Assembly (NCBI GenBank): GCA_903900975.1
Contig: CAIUPE010000128.1
Span: 1 to 64,000 of the forward strand
Length of the DNA: 64,000 nt
DNA from: an uncultured Hyphomicrobiales bacterium
Lineage (GTDB): Bacteria; Pseudomonadota; Alphaproteobacteria; Rhizobiales; Beijerinckiaceae
Reading direction: 5' to 3'
Below, piece by piece: positions 35,088 to 44,352 of the stretch. Under the pieces are notes generated by a model. That model did not search any database. It was not told where the DNA came from and saw only the letters and a program-made list of their open reading frames with translations. Both the position numbers and the translations under genes were made by a program. How positions within the stretch are numbered: the stretch's first letter is position 1; the number at the start of each line of letters is the position of its first letter.

Positions 35088-36539
35088 TTAAGCGTCGGGA
35101 TGCATAACGGCCGCGCTCGCCTCTGAGGCCTCGGCAAACCGGCCGGATTGCGGCAACCGAATCACGCTGACGCTGCACGGGGCTTCAGCAACAACTTGGC
35201 TGGATACGGAGCCCAAAAAGCGACGCGTCGACGACGACCCGCGCGCACCGATAAGGATATGATCGACATGGTTGTGCCGGGCATAGTCAATCAGTGCCGC
35301 AGCTGGATCGCTACTTTCAAGGATCGCGCAGGTCATCCGATCTTCCGGCAGACCAAGGCCTGATGCCCAATCGCGCAAGGCCAAGAGGCGGGCAACATGG
35401 ATATGGTTACCCTCTGCATCACGCGCCGTATCAAGACCAATCCGCTTGGTTTTTATAACATTGACGCACGCTATACGCGCGTCAGGTTGTATGATCAGCA
35501 TCCGTTTAACCGAGAGCAACAGCCGGTCAGCGAGCGCTTCCATTTCAGGCGATAGATCGACAGCAGCCATAATAATCGGCGCCATCTCAATCTGAACGGT
35601 CATCAGAGGAGGTGTCTCGAACGGGACAAAAGTTTGTCCGCGCCACCACCGCTTGAAGCGTTTTAAAATTGGATCACGCTTGTTTTTTCCGTCACGCGTC
35701 GTGATCTTGACCTGAGCGGGGTTTCTCAGATCAAACAGCATTTGCGCAGCGGATTGATAGCGATCCTTCGGGTCGGTCTCGAGCGCACGCAAGATGATTT
35801 CCTGAACATAGGCAGGACAATCCGAAACAAGGGACTGAGGCGGTATAGGCTTTTTCCAAAGCCGCCAACGCACTTCGGCCAGCCGAGAGGGCTTGCCAAA
35901 AGGAGCCTTGCCCGTCACCAGCTCATACAACATGGCACCAATGGCAAAAATATCGCTGCGCAAATCATTGCGCTGATGAAGCACTTGCTCCGGTGCGATA
36001 TAGGGGTAGGTGCCCATCGGCATTTCGAATTCTTCCGCCAAGAGATCCGGCAGCCTCGCATGACGCGCGAGCCCGAAATCAATCGCGACAAGGCTTTTAT
36101 CCGCCCGCAGCATGAAGTTTTCGGGTTTTAAATCAAGATGAATGACATTCTGTCGGTGCAGGTCATGCACTGCTTCGGCCATTTTCTCGGCCAAGGCCAC
36201 GGCATCCGGCAGGGCAATCGGCACCCCTTTAAACACCTCCGAAAGCGGCTCACCCTGAATCCGCTCGAAAACAAGGTAAGGCATCACTGCAAAATCGCCT
36301 GCTGCAACGAATTTCGCGATATGTCGCCCAACCAGTTTGGGTACGATCATTTGCTCGACTTCAAACCCGACAATGGTCGGTCCATCAAAGCCATCGGTGA
36401 TAGTCGGCACCTTCATGACCAGGGGACCGGTATGATCGGGATGCTCAACATCCCAAATGGTCGCAAACCCGCCTTTGTGGAGCCTTTCCCCGAGCGTGAA
36501 CCCATCGATGACAAGGCCGGAATGAGGCCGAAGAACCAT
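35088..36539 (-). CDS. Serine/threonine protein kinase fused to a universal stress protein domain
   Basis: A 483-residue fusion. The Hanks-type kinase (about 14-272) has a glycine loop LHKGGFATIWDV, Lys43 in VMKVP, the catalytic HLDLKPEN (134-141), DFG at 154-156 and APE at 182-184. All catalytic residues are present, so it should be active. A basic linker (280-303, RRDGKNKRDP-like, then RWWRGQ) leads to a UspA domain (about 320-462) ending in the nucleotide-binding type motif GARGSSSTRRFLGSVSSQV. There is no membrane span, so it is cytosolic. It starts five bases after the metallophosphoesterase gene, pairing a kinase with a possible phosphatase. Confidence 0.92.
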   Translation of the reverse strand: MVLRPHSGLVIDGFTLGERLHKGGFATIWDVEHPDHTGPLVMKVPTITDGFDGPTIVGFEVEQMIVPKLVGRHIAKFVAAGDFAVMPYLVFERIQGEPLSEVFKGVPIALPDAVALAEKMAEAVHDLHRQNVIHLDLKPENFMLRADKSLVAIDFGLARHARLPDLLAEEFEMPMGTYPYIAPEQVLHQRNDLRSDIFAIGAMLYELVTGKAPFGKPSRLAEVRWRLWKKPIPPQSLVSDCPAYVQEIILRALETDPKDRYQSAAQMLFDLRNPAQVKITTRDGKNKRDPILKRFKRWWRGQTFVPFETPPLMTVQIEMAPIIMAAVDLSPEMEALADRLLLSVKRMLIIQPDARIACVNVIKTKRIGLDTARDAEGNHIHVARLLALRDWASGLGLPEDRMTCAILESSDPAAALIDYARHNHVDHILIGARGSSSTRRFLGSVSSQVVAEAPCSVSVIRLPQSGRFAEASEASAAVMHPDA

Positions 36540-36544
36540 GTGAC

Positions 36545-37285
36545 TTATTTTCCCTTTTGTAGGCGGATGGCTAGGGGCTCGGGCAGCCCCGCCGCGCGCA
36601 GTTTGTGAACGGTTGTCCCGACATCATAGGCGATCCGGCGGAATTCGAATTCCGAGGTGGCCGTATCAAAAATAGCATAGGCCGCCGCTATCGAACCGTC
36701 GCGCGGCTGACCGACCGAGCCTACAACCGCTAGCCATCGCCGCGATCGAAGTAAGGGCACCGGCGCAGCAGTCAACGCCTGATGTTGACGTACCGTCCCC
36801 GCGGTATCCTGACTGATCAAGGTTGGCAGATGGGTATGGCCACACACAATCAGCCTTGCCGTCGTTTGGCGAAAAGAGGTGACCGCGCGCCGATCATCAA
36901 GGATATAGTGCCAGCGCTCCGGCGAATTGAGGCTGGCATGCACCAACGCCACCTCGCCAAGCTCGAGCGTCAAGGGCAAAGCCGCCAGAAAATCGCATTG
37001 GGCTTTCGAGAGCCGCGGTCGCGTCCAATTGATCGTAGCCCGCGCAATCGTATTCATACTTTCTGATGGATCAGCGATAGCATGATCATGATTGCCCTTA
37101 ACCGCCAGAGCACCCGCTTCAACGAGACGCATGGTGGTATCAACACACCATTCCGGGTCAGGTCCATATCCCACATAATCCCCGAGAAGCACGATCTGGT
37201 CGATCCGACGGTCGCTGATATCGTCGAGGGCCGCCGAAAAGCCTTCGCGGTTGCCGTGGATATCGGACATGATCGCCACACGCAT
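36545..37285 (-). CDS. Calcineurin-like metallophosphoesterase
   Basis: A 246-residue metallophosphoesterase. The dimetal motifs are SDIHGN (7-12), GDYVGYGPDPEWC (about 34-46), GNHDHA (about 64-69) and GHTHLP (about 148-153), in order and complete. The GYGPDPEWCV block matches a bacterial group related to phosphodiesterase YfcE and to serine/threonine phosphatases. GGGGGAAC before the ATG at 37285 supports this start. Target may be phosphoprotein or a nucleotide. Placed between an Hsp70-like protein and a kinase, it is a candidate reversing enzyme for that kinase. Confidence 0.88.
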   Translation of the reverse strand: MRVAIMSDIHGNREGFSAALDDISDRRIDQIVLLGDYVGYGPDPEWCVDTTMRLVEAGALAVKGNHDHAIADPSESMNTIARATINWTRPRLSKAQCDFLAALPLTLELGEVALVHASLNSPERWHYILDDRRAVTSFRQTTARLIVCGHTHLPTLISQDTAGTVRQHQALTAAPVPLLRSRRWLAVVGSVGQPRDGSIAAAYAIFDTATSEFEFRRIAYDVGTTVHKLRAAGLPEPLAIRLQKGK

Positions 37286-37415
37286 GACGTTCCCCCATCG
37301 CCCGCCTTTTCGCCGGGCCTGCATCAGCAAGCTTTAGCGGTGCCTTTCAACGCGATCCATTAGGCTTTCGCCGAAGGTCTTACCTTGATCGAGCGCAAAC
37401 ATCGCATAGCCGTGG

Positions 37416-38750
37416 TCACGCTTCCCGAACGGTCCAACGCTCGATATCCGCTTCCTGACCAATCAATGCCAGCCCCGAAGCAATGGATAATAGCTGGTCG
37501 CCGGTTTCCAGCCGATCATTACCGAACCGGGCAAAACGAGCCCGAACAGCGGGGACAAAGGAGCTGCCCCCCGTGAGAAAGACCTTATCGATATCACGAA
37601 GCGTGAGTCCTGCCTGCTCGAGCGCAAGGTCTACTGCTTGATCAATGCGCTGGAGATCGGGTTCAATCCACCGCTCAAAATCTTCGCGCTTGATTGTGGC
37701 TTCGATCGCGATACCGGCGCTGTGGAAAGAAAGCTGTGCTGTGTCATGATGAGACAATGCCAATTTAGCCTCCGACACCGCTTTGTAGAGGGGATAGCCG
37801 AGATCCTCCTCAATCATCGTGATCAACTGTTCGATTGCCTCAGGGGCGTCGCTTGCTTTGGCTAATTGCCGCAATTCGCGCAGAGTCGCGCCCGATTTCA
37901 TAATGGCCAACTGATGCCATGCCGCGAAATTGGCAAAATAATGGATCGGAAAATCCAACATTTTGTCGAAGCTCTTATAGCGGCTGCCTTTTCCCAAACG
38001 CGGGGAGATCACATGGTCGATAATACGATAATCAAATCGATCGCCTGCGAGCCCTACGCCGGTTCTGGCCAAGGGTACACCGCGCAAACCATCCTCGCCC
38101 AACGTAAAACGGACAATGGAAAAATCACTCGTTCCCCCGCCAAAATCAGCGACCAGAACCGTCGCATCTTGCTCAAGACGTTGGGCGAAATAGAAGGCGG
38201 CGGCGACCGGCTCGAAAACAAAATGCACATCCTCGATGCCGCATTTAGCCAAGGCCGCCAAATAGCGGGTTTGTGCCAACCCCGCATCGGGTGCATGTCC
38301 GGCATAGGCCACTGGTCGGCCGATCACGAGTCGGCTACCCGCTCTCGCCAGCGAAGGCTCACCTTTGGCCAACATTTCCTCGATAAAGGCCGCCATCACG
38401 TCCTCATAGCGCCAAGGACGCCCGTAAATGGCGGTGGAGTGAAAGGATGGACTGGCAGCGAAGGTTTTAAATGATTGAAGAAATCGGCAATCCATCGGAT
38501 CTGCGAGATAGCGATCAACCGCCCAAGGACCTACCTCGACCAAGGTCTCGGCAGCCGGTTTGGAAAAACTGATCGCCGAACGACACACCGCTTCCGTCTC
38601 GCCGCCATGTGTAAAACGCGCTGTTTCAACACCGCCATTGGAAGCGACAATAGCGGCTACCGAATTAGTGGTTCCAAAATCAAGGCCGAGGCAAGGAGGC
38701 CGCGTATCCGTGACCGCCGAAAGACCGACGGCGTTCTGAAAGGTCATCAT
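37416..38750 (-). CDS. Hsp70-family ATPase-domain protein (YegD-like)
   Basis: A 444-residue actin/Hsp70-fold protein. Phosphate loop 1 is LGLDFGTTNS (21-30), phosphate loop 2 VLVADFGGGTSDFSIV, and the adenosine motif VFLTGGSSFVPAVRARF. The protein ends soon after the nucleotide-binding domain, with no substrate-binding beta-sandwich or lid, as in YegD-type proteins. Its role is therefore not classical folding and its partners are unknown. It is the first gene of the three-gene minus-strand cluster with the phosphoesterase and the kinase-UspA fusion, 130 bases upstream of the former. Confidence 0.9.
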   Translation of the reverse strand: MMTFQNAVGLSAVTDTRPPCLGLDFGTTNSVAAIVASNGGVETARFTHGGETEAVCRSAISFSKPAAETLVEVGPWAVDRYLADPMDCRFLQSFKTFAASPSFHSTAIYGRPWRYEDVMAAFIEEMLAKGEPSLARAGSRLVIGRPVAYAGHAPDAGLAQTRYLAALAKCGIEDVHFVFEPVAAAFYFAQRLEQDATVLVADFGGGTSDFSIVRFTLGEDGLRGVPLARTGVGLAGDRFDYRIIDHVISPRLGKGSRYKSFDKMLDFPIHYFANFAAWHQLAIMKSGATLRELRQLAKASDAPEAIEQLITMIEEDLGYPLYKAVSEAKLALSHHDTAQLSFHSAGIAIEATIKREDFERWIEPDLQRIDQAVDLALEQAGLTLRDIDKVFLTGGSSFVPAVRARFARFGNDRLETGDQLLSIASGLALIGQEADIERWTVREA

Positions 38751-38946
38751 ACGTCCTTTGTTGTGTGATCGCGATTAGAGTGAAACCGTCTGCCTGTGAC
38801 GGACACTGCCTCGTGCCTGTGTATATCCAAAGCGACCAAGGTTGCCACCCTGGGCAATTCGGCTTCCATCTCGCAGCCAGCGTTCTAAAAAAGGCCAGCC
38901 TTTCACGATACCGGATTGGCGGAGGACGTGCAGCCCTCTAATAAAC

Positions 38947-39021
38947 TGGTGCCGCAGGGGAGGATTGAACTCCCGACCTCACCATTACCAATGGTGTGCT
39001 CTACCACTGAGCTACTACGGC
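38947..39021 (-). tRNA. tRNA-Thr (GGT)
   Basis: On the minus strand the gene starts GCCGTAGTAGCTCAGTGG and ends in GCGGCACCA, with the CCA encoded. The seven-pair acceptor stem (one G-U), the D arm, the T arm GGGAGTTCAATCCTCCC and the anticodon loop ATTGGTAAT are complete. The anticodon GGT reads ACC/ACT threonine codons. Confidence 0.96.
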
Positions 39022-39291
39022 ATCGCGAAAACGCGAGCGCTTCGACGGATACATTTAGCATCCCGAAGCGGCGCGGACACTGCCATAGGCATCGCGTCAT
39101 AGCAAGAAGGTGGCGGTATTTTATTTCCGAATTCGCTCCCACGATGCAAATCTTGGCCTAAAATCGACGTTACGCGATATTCAATGATACTTGATCTTGC
39201 TTGCAACCCGGTACACTTCGCCCTAATCGTGCAGCTCATTGAGTTTGGCAAAAGAATCGATCGCTTGGCGAGCGGTGATGGCGGAATAGGG
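39022..39291. other. Gene-poor stretch between tRNA-Thr and the murA leader gene
   Basis: I see no supported gene here. Open frames crossing this stretch are translations of the tRNA or its flanks. It should hold the tRNA-Thr promoter (minus) and the promoter of the murA operon (plus), neither of which I can place with confidence. Confidence 0.4.
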
Positions 39292-39462
39292 ATGACAATA
39301 CCTCCTAGGCATCCGCGCTTTGAGCGCGCGGCGGCTGCGCTCCGTGAAAATCTAAAACGGCGCAAAGCGCAAACAAGGGCGAGGGTTTCGGGTTCACAAC
39401 AATCGGCCCCGCAAGACGGCAACGCCCCTACGACACAACAAAAGGGTCAAGAGGAACACTAA
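39292..39462 (+). CDS. Small conserved-looking protein upstream of murA
   Basis: A 56-residue basic protein, [20 protein letters not shown] then [11 protein letters not shown], with a disordered Gln/Glu-rich tail. The block [12 protein letters not shown] recalls small proteins seen ahead of murA in alphaproteobacteria. A longer reading from 39184 exists, but the family-like part starts here with GGAATAGG ahead of the ATG. Its TAA overlaps the murA ATG (TAATG), which strongly supports that it is a real, coupled gene. Confidence 0.6.
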   Translation: MTIPPRHPRFERAAAALRENLKRRKAQTRARVSGSQQSAPQDGNAPTTQQKGQEEH

Positions 39463-40757
39463 TGGATCGCATTCGCATCGGCGGTGGCAGAAGGCTGGAA
39501 GGCATTATCCCGATATCGGGAGCGAAAAATGCTGCCCTGCCCTTGATGATTGCCAGCATCTTGTCTCGCGAGACGTTAACGCTGCACAATGTGCCGCGTC
39601 TGTCCGACGTCCGCCTTTTAATGCGTATTTTAGGCAATCACGGTGTTGACGCGGCCATTAGCGGCAAGCGCATGGGGCAATCGGACGAAAGTGGCGAAAC
39701 CATTACACTTTCGGCTCGTGACATTGTCGATACAACGGCGCCCTATGAGTTGGTGTCCCGGATGCGGGCGAGTTTTTGGGTTGTTGCGCCACTGTTGGCC
39801 CGCATGGGTGAAGCTCGAGTTTCGTTACCGGGCGGATGCGCCATTGGCACGCGGCCGGTCGATCTGCTCTTGATGGCGTTGGAAAAGCTGGGCGCGCAGA
39901 TTGAAATTGATGCCGGCTATGTGGTTGCCAAAGCGCCTCGCGGTTTGCGCGGCGGCGAAATCGATTTTCCGAAGGTCACGGTTGGTGGCACCCATATCGC
40001 CTTAATGGCGGCCAGCCTTGCGCGTGGGACAACGGTTATCAAAAACGCCGCTCGCGAACCCGAAGTGACCGATTTGGCTGATTGCCTCATCAAGATGGGC
40101 GCCAAGATCGAAGGCGCTGGCACGTCAGAAATTGTGATCGATGGCGTTGCACGCCTTGATGGCGCGCATCATCAGGTCCTACCCGACCGGATCGAGACGG
40201 GCACCTATGCCATGGCCGTGGCCATGACGGGCGGCAACGTGCTGCTTGAAGGGGCACGGCGTGATCTTCTCGCATCGGCGTTCGAAGTGCTGGAGAATGC
40301 CGGTGTTACCATTTTGGAAGAAAAAAACGGTGTTCGCGTCATCCGCGATGGCACACCCCTTTTGCCCGTTGATGTGACGACCGAACCATTCCCCGGCTTC
40401 CCAACCGATCTACAGGCCCAATTCATGGCGTTGATGACGCGGGCGAATGGCGATTCGATGGTCCATGAGACGATTTTTGAAAATCGCTTCATGCATGTGC
40501 AAGAGCTCGCCCGTCTCGGCGCGCGTATCAGTCTTGATGGCGACAAGGCCTTCATCAAGGGTAATAGCCGGCTGACCGGCGCTCCTGTGATGGCCACAGA
40601 CCTTCGCGCCTCGGTCTCGCTTGTCATAGCGGGGCTTGCTGCAGAGGGCGACACGCTTGTGAACCGCGTCTATCATCTCGATCGCGGTTTCGAGGCGCTC
40701 GAGAAAAAGCTCAGCCGCTGCGGAGCGGATATCGAACGGATAGCGGGCGAAAAATAA
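39462..40757 (+). CDS. murA: UDP-N-acetylglucosamine 1-carboxyvinyltransferase
   Basis: MurA transfers enolpyruvate from PEP to UDP-GlcNAc, the first committed step of peptidoglycan synthesis in the cytosol. The 431 residues include Lys22 in SGAKNAALP, catalytic Cys126 in [12 protein letters not shown] (the fosfomycin-sensitive form), and the EPT-synthase repeats through [17 protein letters not shown]. The ATG overlaps the stop of the small upstream gene. DUF2948 and hisD follow on the same strand, a linkage common in this order. Confidence 0.97.
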   Translation: MDRIRIGGGRRLEGIIPISGAKNAALPLMIASILSRETLTLHNVPRLSDVRLLMRILGNHGVDAAISGKRMGQSDESGETITLSARDIVDTTAPYELVSRMRASFWVVAPLLARMGEARVSLPGGCAIGTRPVDLLLMALEKLGAQIEIDAGYVVAKAPRGLRGGEIDFPKVTVGGTHIALMAASLARGTTVIKNAAREPEVTDLADCLIKMGAKIEGAGTSEIVIDGVARLDGAHHQVLPDRIETGTYAMAVAMTGGNVLLEGARRDLLASAFEVLENAGVTILEEKNGVRVIRDGTPLLPVDVTTEPFPGFPTDLQAQFMALMTRANGDSMVHETIFENRFMHVQELARLGARISLDGDKAFIKGNSRLTGAPVMATDLRASVSLVIAGLAAEGDTLVNRVYHLDRGFEALEKKLSRCGADIERIAGEK

Positions 40758-40851
40758 TCCGCCACAGTCCCTCAGGGGCAGCACCCCGCTTCGCGCCGAA
40801 GCAATTGCGGGTTATCATGGAACAACAACGGCCAAGGGGAATGAAAACAAG

Positions 40852-41238
40852 ATGGTAAAGGTTGCTGCCTTTGATCCGGAAGACTTGGTGGTCATCTCAG
40901 CCCATCTTGAGGGATCCCATCTTCATGCTTCTGACATGGTTTTTCTGCCGAAAGAAAATCGCTTTGTCGTCGCGCTTAACCGGCCCGTTGCCGGAACCCC
41001 CGATGACCGCCGCATGACAGGCCTGCATTTCGAGCGTGTCACCCGCGCCATGACCTCGAAAATGCCCTCGAATGCACAAGACACCCTACTGACATTGCTC
41101 GGAATCGATTTTGAAACGGTTGATGCGCCGTCGGGCCATGTGGTTTTACTCTTTGAAGGCGGTGGGGCGGTTCGCCTTTCCGTCGAATGCCTCGAGGCGG
41201 CAATGGCCGATTTGCCCGTTTTGGATACAGGGAAATAA
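40852..41238 (+). CDS. DUF2948 family protein
   Basis: A 128-residue protein with the DUF2948 pattern DPEDLVVISAHLEGSHLHASD then FLPKENRFVVALNR, and a C-terminal VRLSVECLEAAMADL. Function is not known; the family is essentially alphaproteobacterial and found between murA and hisD. AAGGGGAATG lies upstream of the ATG. The stop is four bases before the hisD start, so co-translation with hisD is likely. Confidence 0.88.
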   Translation: MVKVAAFDPEDLVVISAHLEGSHLHASDMVFLPKENRFVVALNRPVAGTPDDRRMTGLHFERVTRAMTSKMPSNAQDTLLTLLGIDFETVDAPSGHVVLLFEGGGAVRLSVECLEAAMADLPVLDTGK

Positions 41239-41242
41239 TAAC

Positions 41243-42538
41243 ATGGCGCTTCGCCTTTCGTCACGAGACCCCGAATTTAATCGCCAGATTACGGATTTGC
41301 TCGCCGCCAAGCGGGAAATCTCGGAAGATGTCGATCAAACGGTCCGCGGCATCCTTGCGGCCGTAATCGAACGAGGCGACGACGCACTGATCGACTATAC
41401 GCAGCGCTTTGACAGGATGGTGATAACTGCTGACCGACTTCGTGTAACCGAAGCGGAGATCGATGCTGCGGTTACACAGTGCGACCGGGCCGCCCTTGAT
41501 GCCTTAACCCTGGCACGCGACCGAATCGAAGCCTATCACACCCGCCAAAAGCCGAGCGATGAGCGGTTCACAGATGCCCTCGGCGTCACGCTCGGCCATC
41601 GTTGGACGGCGATTGAAGCCGTTGGCCTCTACGTGCCGGGTGGGACCGCAAGTTACCCTTCCTCGGTGTTGATGAATTCGGTTCCTGCCAAGGTCGCCGG
41701 AGTGCCGCGGATCGTGATGGTGGTGCCGACACCTGATGGCGTTTTAAATCCGCTGGTGCTGGCTGCAGCGCGGATTGCAGGGATTACCGAAATCTATCGC
41801 GTGGGCGGCGCGCAGGCGATTGCCGCACTGGCCTATGGCACGCAGACCATTGCGCCGGTTGCCAAAATTGTGGGCCCCGGCAACGCGTTTGTTGCAGCTG
41901 CCAAGCGGCGTGTGTTCGGTCAGGTTGGGATCGATATGATCGCTGGGCCCTCCGAAGTTGCCATTTTAGCCGATGGCCACGCAAATCCGGATTGGATCGC
42001 TGCCGATCTTTTGGCACAAGCCGAGCATGACACCGCCGCACAATCGATTTTGGTAACAAATTCGGCTTCGCTCGGCGATCAAGTTGCAGCAGCCGTCGAG
42101 CGGCAGTTAAAAAACCTGCCGCGCGGCGAGATCGCGGGAGCCAGCTGGCGCGACCATGGGGCGATCATTATCGTCGACACGCTCGAAAGCGCCGTACCTC
42201 TGATGGATCGGTTGGCGCCAGAACATCTCGAAATCGAAGCAGATAACGGCGAACAGCTTGCAGGTATGATCCGCAATGCAGGGGCAATTTTCTTAGGCGC
42301 CCATACGCCGGAAGCCATTGGCGATTATGTCGGCGGCACCAACCATGTCCTACCCACCGCCCGTTCGGCTCGTTTTTCGTCTGGCCTTGGTGTGCTCGAT
42401 TTCATGAAGCGGACCTCCATCTTGTCCTGCACACCCGAATCGCTTCGGGCATTAGGGCCTTCCGCCATCGCGCTTGCGGAAAGTGAAGGCCTTGGCGGGC
42501 ATGCACGCTCTGTCGCCATTCGGCTCAATCTCGGCTAA
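41243..42538 (+). CDS. hisD: Histidinol dehydrogenase
   Basis: HisD catalyses the last two oxidations of histidine synthesis, histidinol to histidine, with zinc and NAD. The 431 residues show YVPGGTASYPSSVLMNSVPAK, the signature GPGNAFVAAAKRRVFGQVGIDMIAGPSE, and AEHDTAAQSILVT with the zinc/catalytic histidine. AGGGAA nine bases before the ATG at 41243 selects it over a longer upstream reading that runs through DUF2948. Other his genes are absent from the window. Confidence 0.96.
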   Translation: MALRLSSRDPEFNRQITDLLAAKREISEDVDQTVRGILAAVIERGDDALIDYTQRFDRMVITADRLRVTEAEIDAAVTQCDRAALDALTLARDRIEAYHTRQKPSDERFTDALGVTLGHRWTAIEAVGLYVPGGTASYPSSVLMNSVPAKVAGVPRIVMVVPTPDGVLNPLVLAAARIAGITEIYRVGGAQAIAALAYGTQTIAPVAKIVGPGNAFVAAAKRRVFGQVGIDMIAGPSEVAILADGHANPDWIAADLLAQAEHDTAAQSILVTNSASLGDQVAAAVERQLKNLPRGEIAGASWRDHGAIIIVDTLESAVPLMDRLAPEHLEIEADNGEQLAGMIRNAGAIFLGAHTPEAIGDYVGGTNHVLPTARSARFSSGLGVLDFMKRTSILSCTPESLRALGPSAIALAESEGLGGHARSVAIRLNLG

Positions 42539-42547
42539 GAGGGGCGC

Positions 42548-43033
42548 ATGGCGCCAGCATCGAACCTCGGCAATCGACTAATCTCGATCACCCTCGACGA
42601 GGGATCGATTGGTCGTGGCGGTCCGGAACAGGAGCATGAGCGGGCGATTGCCATTTTTGACCTCATCGAAAGCAACAATTTTGCGGTCACCGGCCACGCA
42701 AGCGGCCCCTACGCGCTAATCGTAAGCCTCCTCTCCAATAAATTGGCCCTCGATATCCGCGACGAGCAGGGCCAGCCCGTTGCCGCGCATATCTTGTCGC
42801 TGACACCGTTCCGACGGGTTGTGAAGGATTATTTCCTGATTTGCGAAAGCTATTATCAAGCGATCCGTTCGGCCAGCCCGTCGCAGATTGAAGCCATCGA
42901 TATGGGCAGACGCGGGCTTCACAATGAAGCTGCCGAACTGTTGATCGGGCGCTTGGAGGGAAAAATTGAAGTCGATTTTGATACAGCCCGCCGGCTGTTC
43001 ACCCTAATTTCTGCCTTGCATTGGAAGGGCTGA
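42548..43033 (+). CDS. UPF0262 family protein
   Basis: A 161-residue protein with the UPF0262 layout: [28 protein letters not shown] at the N-terminus, then [20 protein letters not shown] and the block [18 protein letters not shown]. No function is established; the family follows hisD in many Hyphomicrobiales. AGAGGGG precedes the ATG. It is four bases from the phosphatase gene that follows. Confidence 0.9.
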   Translation: MAPASNLGNRLISITLDEGSIGRGGPEQEHERAIAIFDLIESNNFAVTGHASGPYALIVSLLSNKLALDIRDEQGQPVAAHILSLTPFRRVVKDYFLICESYYQAIRSASPSQIEAIDMGRRGLHNEAAELLIGRLEGKIEVDFDTARRLFTLISALHWKG

Positions 43034-43037
43034 CCAC

Positions 43038-43478
43038 GTGACAGGGCCGCGCAAGGTGCAAGCCGTGCTCTTCGCCTGCGCGATGAATGCGGTCCGTTCC
43101 CCCATGGCCGAAGCGCTCGCACGACATTATTTCGGCCAAACGCTCTATATCCAGTCGGCAGGTATCCGAAAGGGTGTGGTAGACGGGTTTGCCTTGGCTG
43201 TTCTTGAAGAAATTGGCATCGACGCCAAAACCCACAAACCTCATACGCTTGAGGAACTCGCCGAGTGGGAAGGCCTAAATTTCGACCTCATCGTTACCTT
43301 GTCACCCGAAGCCCATCACGCCGCTCTGGAATTGACCCGCACGGCGGCGATAGACGTAGAATATTGGCCGACGCCCGATCCATCGGTGGTTGAAGGCAAC
43401 CGAGAAACCAAACTTGGCGCCTACCGCGCCGTACGCGACAAGCTTGCCGACCGGATCTTGGAGCGGTTGACAGGATAA
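43038..43478 (+). CDS. Low-molecular-weight protein-tyrosine phosphatase-like protein
   Basis: A 146-residue LMW-PTP/ArsC-fold phosphatase. The P-loop CAMNAVRS has nucleophile Cys14 and Arg20 (CX5R). The second acid is in the PDPS motif near 117. The GTG at 43038 directly follows the UPF0262 stop, with GGAAGGGC ahead. The P-loop differs from the textbook CxGNICRS, using AMNAVRS as in the alphaproteobacterial hisD-linked branch. Physiological target unknown; arsenate reduction is possible but lacks any ars context. Confidence 0.85.
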   Translation: MTGPRKVQAVLFACAMNAVRSPMAEALARHYFGQTLYIQSAGIRKGVVDGFALAVLEEIGIDAKTHKPHTLEELAEWEGLNFDLIVTLSPEAHHAALELTRTAAIDVEYWPTPDPSVVEGNRETKLGAYRAVRDKLADRILERLTG

Positions 43479-43481
43479 GCT

Positions 43482-44234
43482 CTATTCGCGCCGCAATATG
43501 TGCTCGACAAACCAATCTGCCCAGGGCTTGGTTTTGAAATCCCGCTCAAGCGCTATGGGGTCGTAAACGGTCTCGACCCAGGTCTGGAAATCAATCCCCT
43601 TGTCCAATCCCTCCACCCGATAGCGCTCAAAAAACGCGTCCAAAATGCCAGTTTTGGCGAATTTGAAATGCCCGTAGCGCCAGGAAAGCTGCTTGAGAGC
43701 TTCGTCCAACGGACGTCCTTCATGCACCAAAAGATAAAGCGTTGCCATAAAGCCCGCACGGTCAGCACCCGATTTGCAATGGGCCAGAACGGGGTAAGCT
43801 AACCCATCGAAAAAAGTCTTTGCCGACGCAATCCGCTCGCGATCCGGCGCACCGCGCGAGCGAATTACGAAATCGACCAAAGCGAGGTCCGATTCCTCGC
43901 AGGCTTCACGTTCAAGCGGCCATGAACCAAATTCGCGCCCGCCCCGCAAATTGACAACCGTCTTAACACCATCCTCTGCAGCTTGATGGATTTGCCCAGG
44001 TGTTGGTTGTGCTGCGCGCCAAAACTGTGGCGAAACGCGGTGCCGGTTAAGATAAACCAACCGAAATATGCCGTGATCAACGAAAACCATGCTGGCCCAA
44101 GCCCACAACCGCTGAAACACGCCTGTCAACGGCCGGTCCCAACGCGCAATGCTGGCCCGCCGGCGCTCATCGCGAAATTTTAAGGTGGTGAATTTCTTGA
44201 TCACTATTGAGCCATAATATCCAGCCGCCGACAC
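43482..44234 (-). CDS. Dual-specificity/tyrosine phosphatase-family protein
   Basis: A 250-residue phosphatase of the dual-specificity type. After a basic N-terminus and a hydrophobic segment (about 40-60) come VSPQFWRAAQPTPGQIHQ and TVVNLRGGREFGSW, then the P-loop HCKSGADRAG with Cys153 and Arg159. This arrangement is that of bacterial DSP/Siw14-like enzymes, some acting on phosphoinositides or inositol pyrophosphates. The start is uncertain: the GTG at 44234 has no good ribosome site, and a GTG ten codons in is an alternative. It converges with the LMW phosphatase with a four-base gap. Confidence 0.82.
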   Translation of the reverse strand: MSAAGYYGSIVIKKFTTLKFRDERRRASIARWDRPLTGVFQRLWAWASMVFVDHGIFRLVYLNRHRVSPQFWRAAQPTPGQIHQAAEDGVKTVVNLRGGREFGSWPLEREACEESDLALVDFVIRSRGAPDRERIASAKTFFDGLAYPVLAHCKSGADRAGFMATLYLLVHEGRPLDEALKQLSWRYGHFKFAKTGILDAFFERYRVEGLDKGIDFQTWVETVYDPIALERDFKTKPWADWFVEHILRRE

Positions 44235-44352
44235 GGCACGCGGCGTGTCCCTACCAGTCTGCTAACGCGAGAGCAAGGCAGACACGCCTTTTCGATCTTG
44301 AGCAAACATGCTATTCAACTCCGCAAACGTTGACCGCATAAGGTTTCTTTTC

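Noticed and set aside
38916-39161. Open frame containing GRIELPTSPLPMVCSTTEL
   Set aside because: This is a well-known artefact: a translation of the antisense strand of tRNA-Thr, not a protein.
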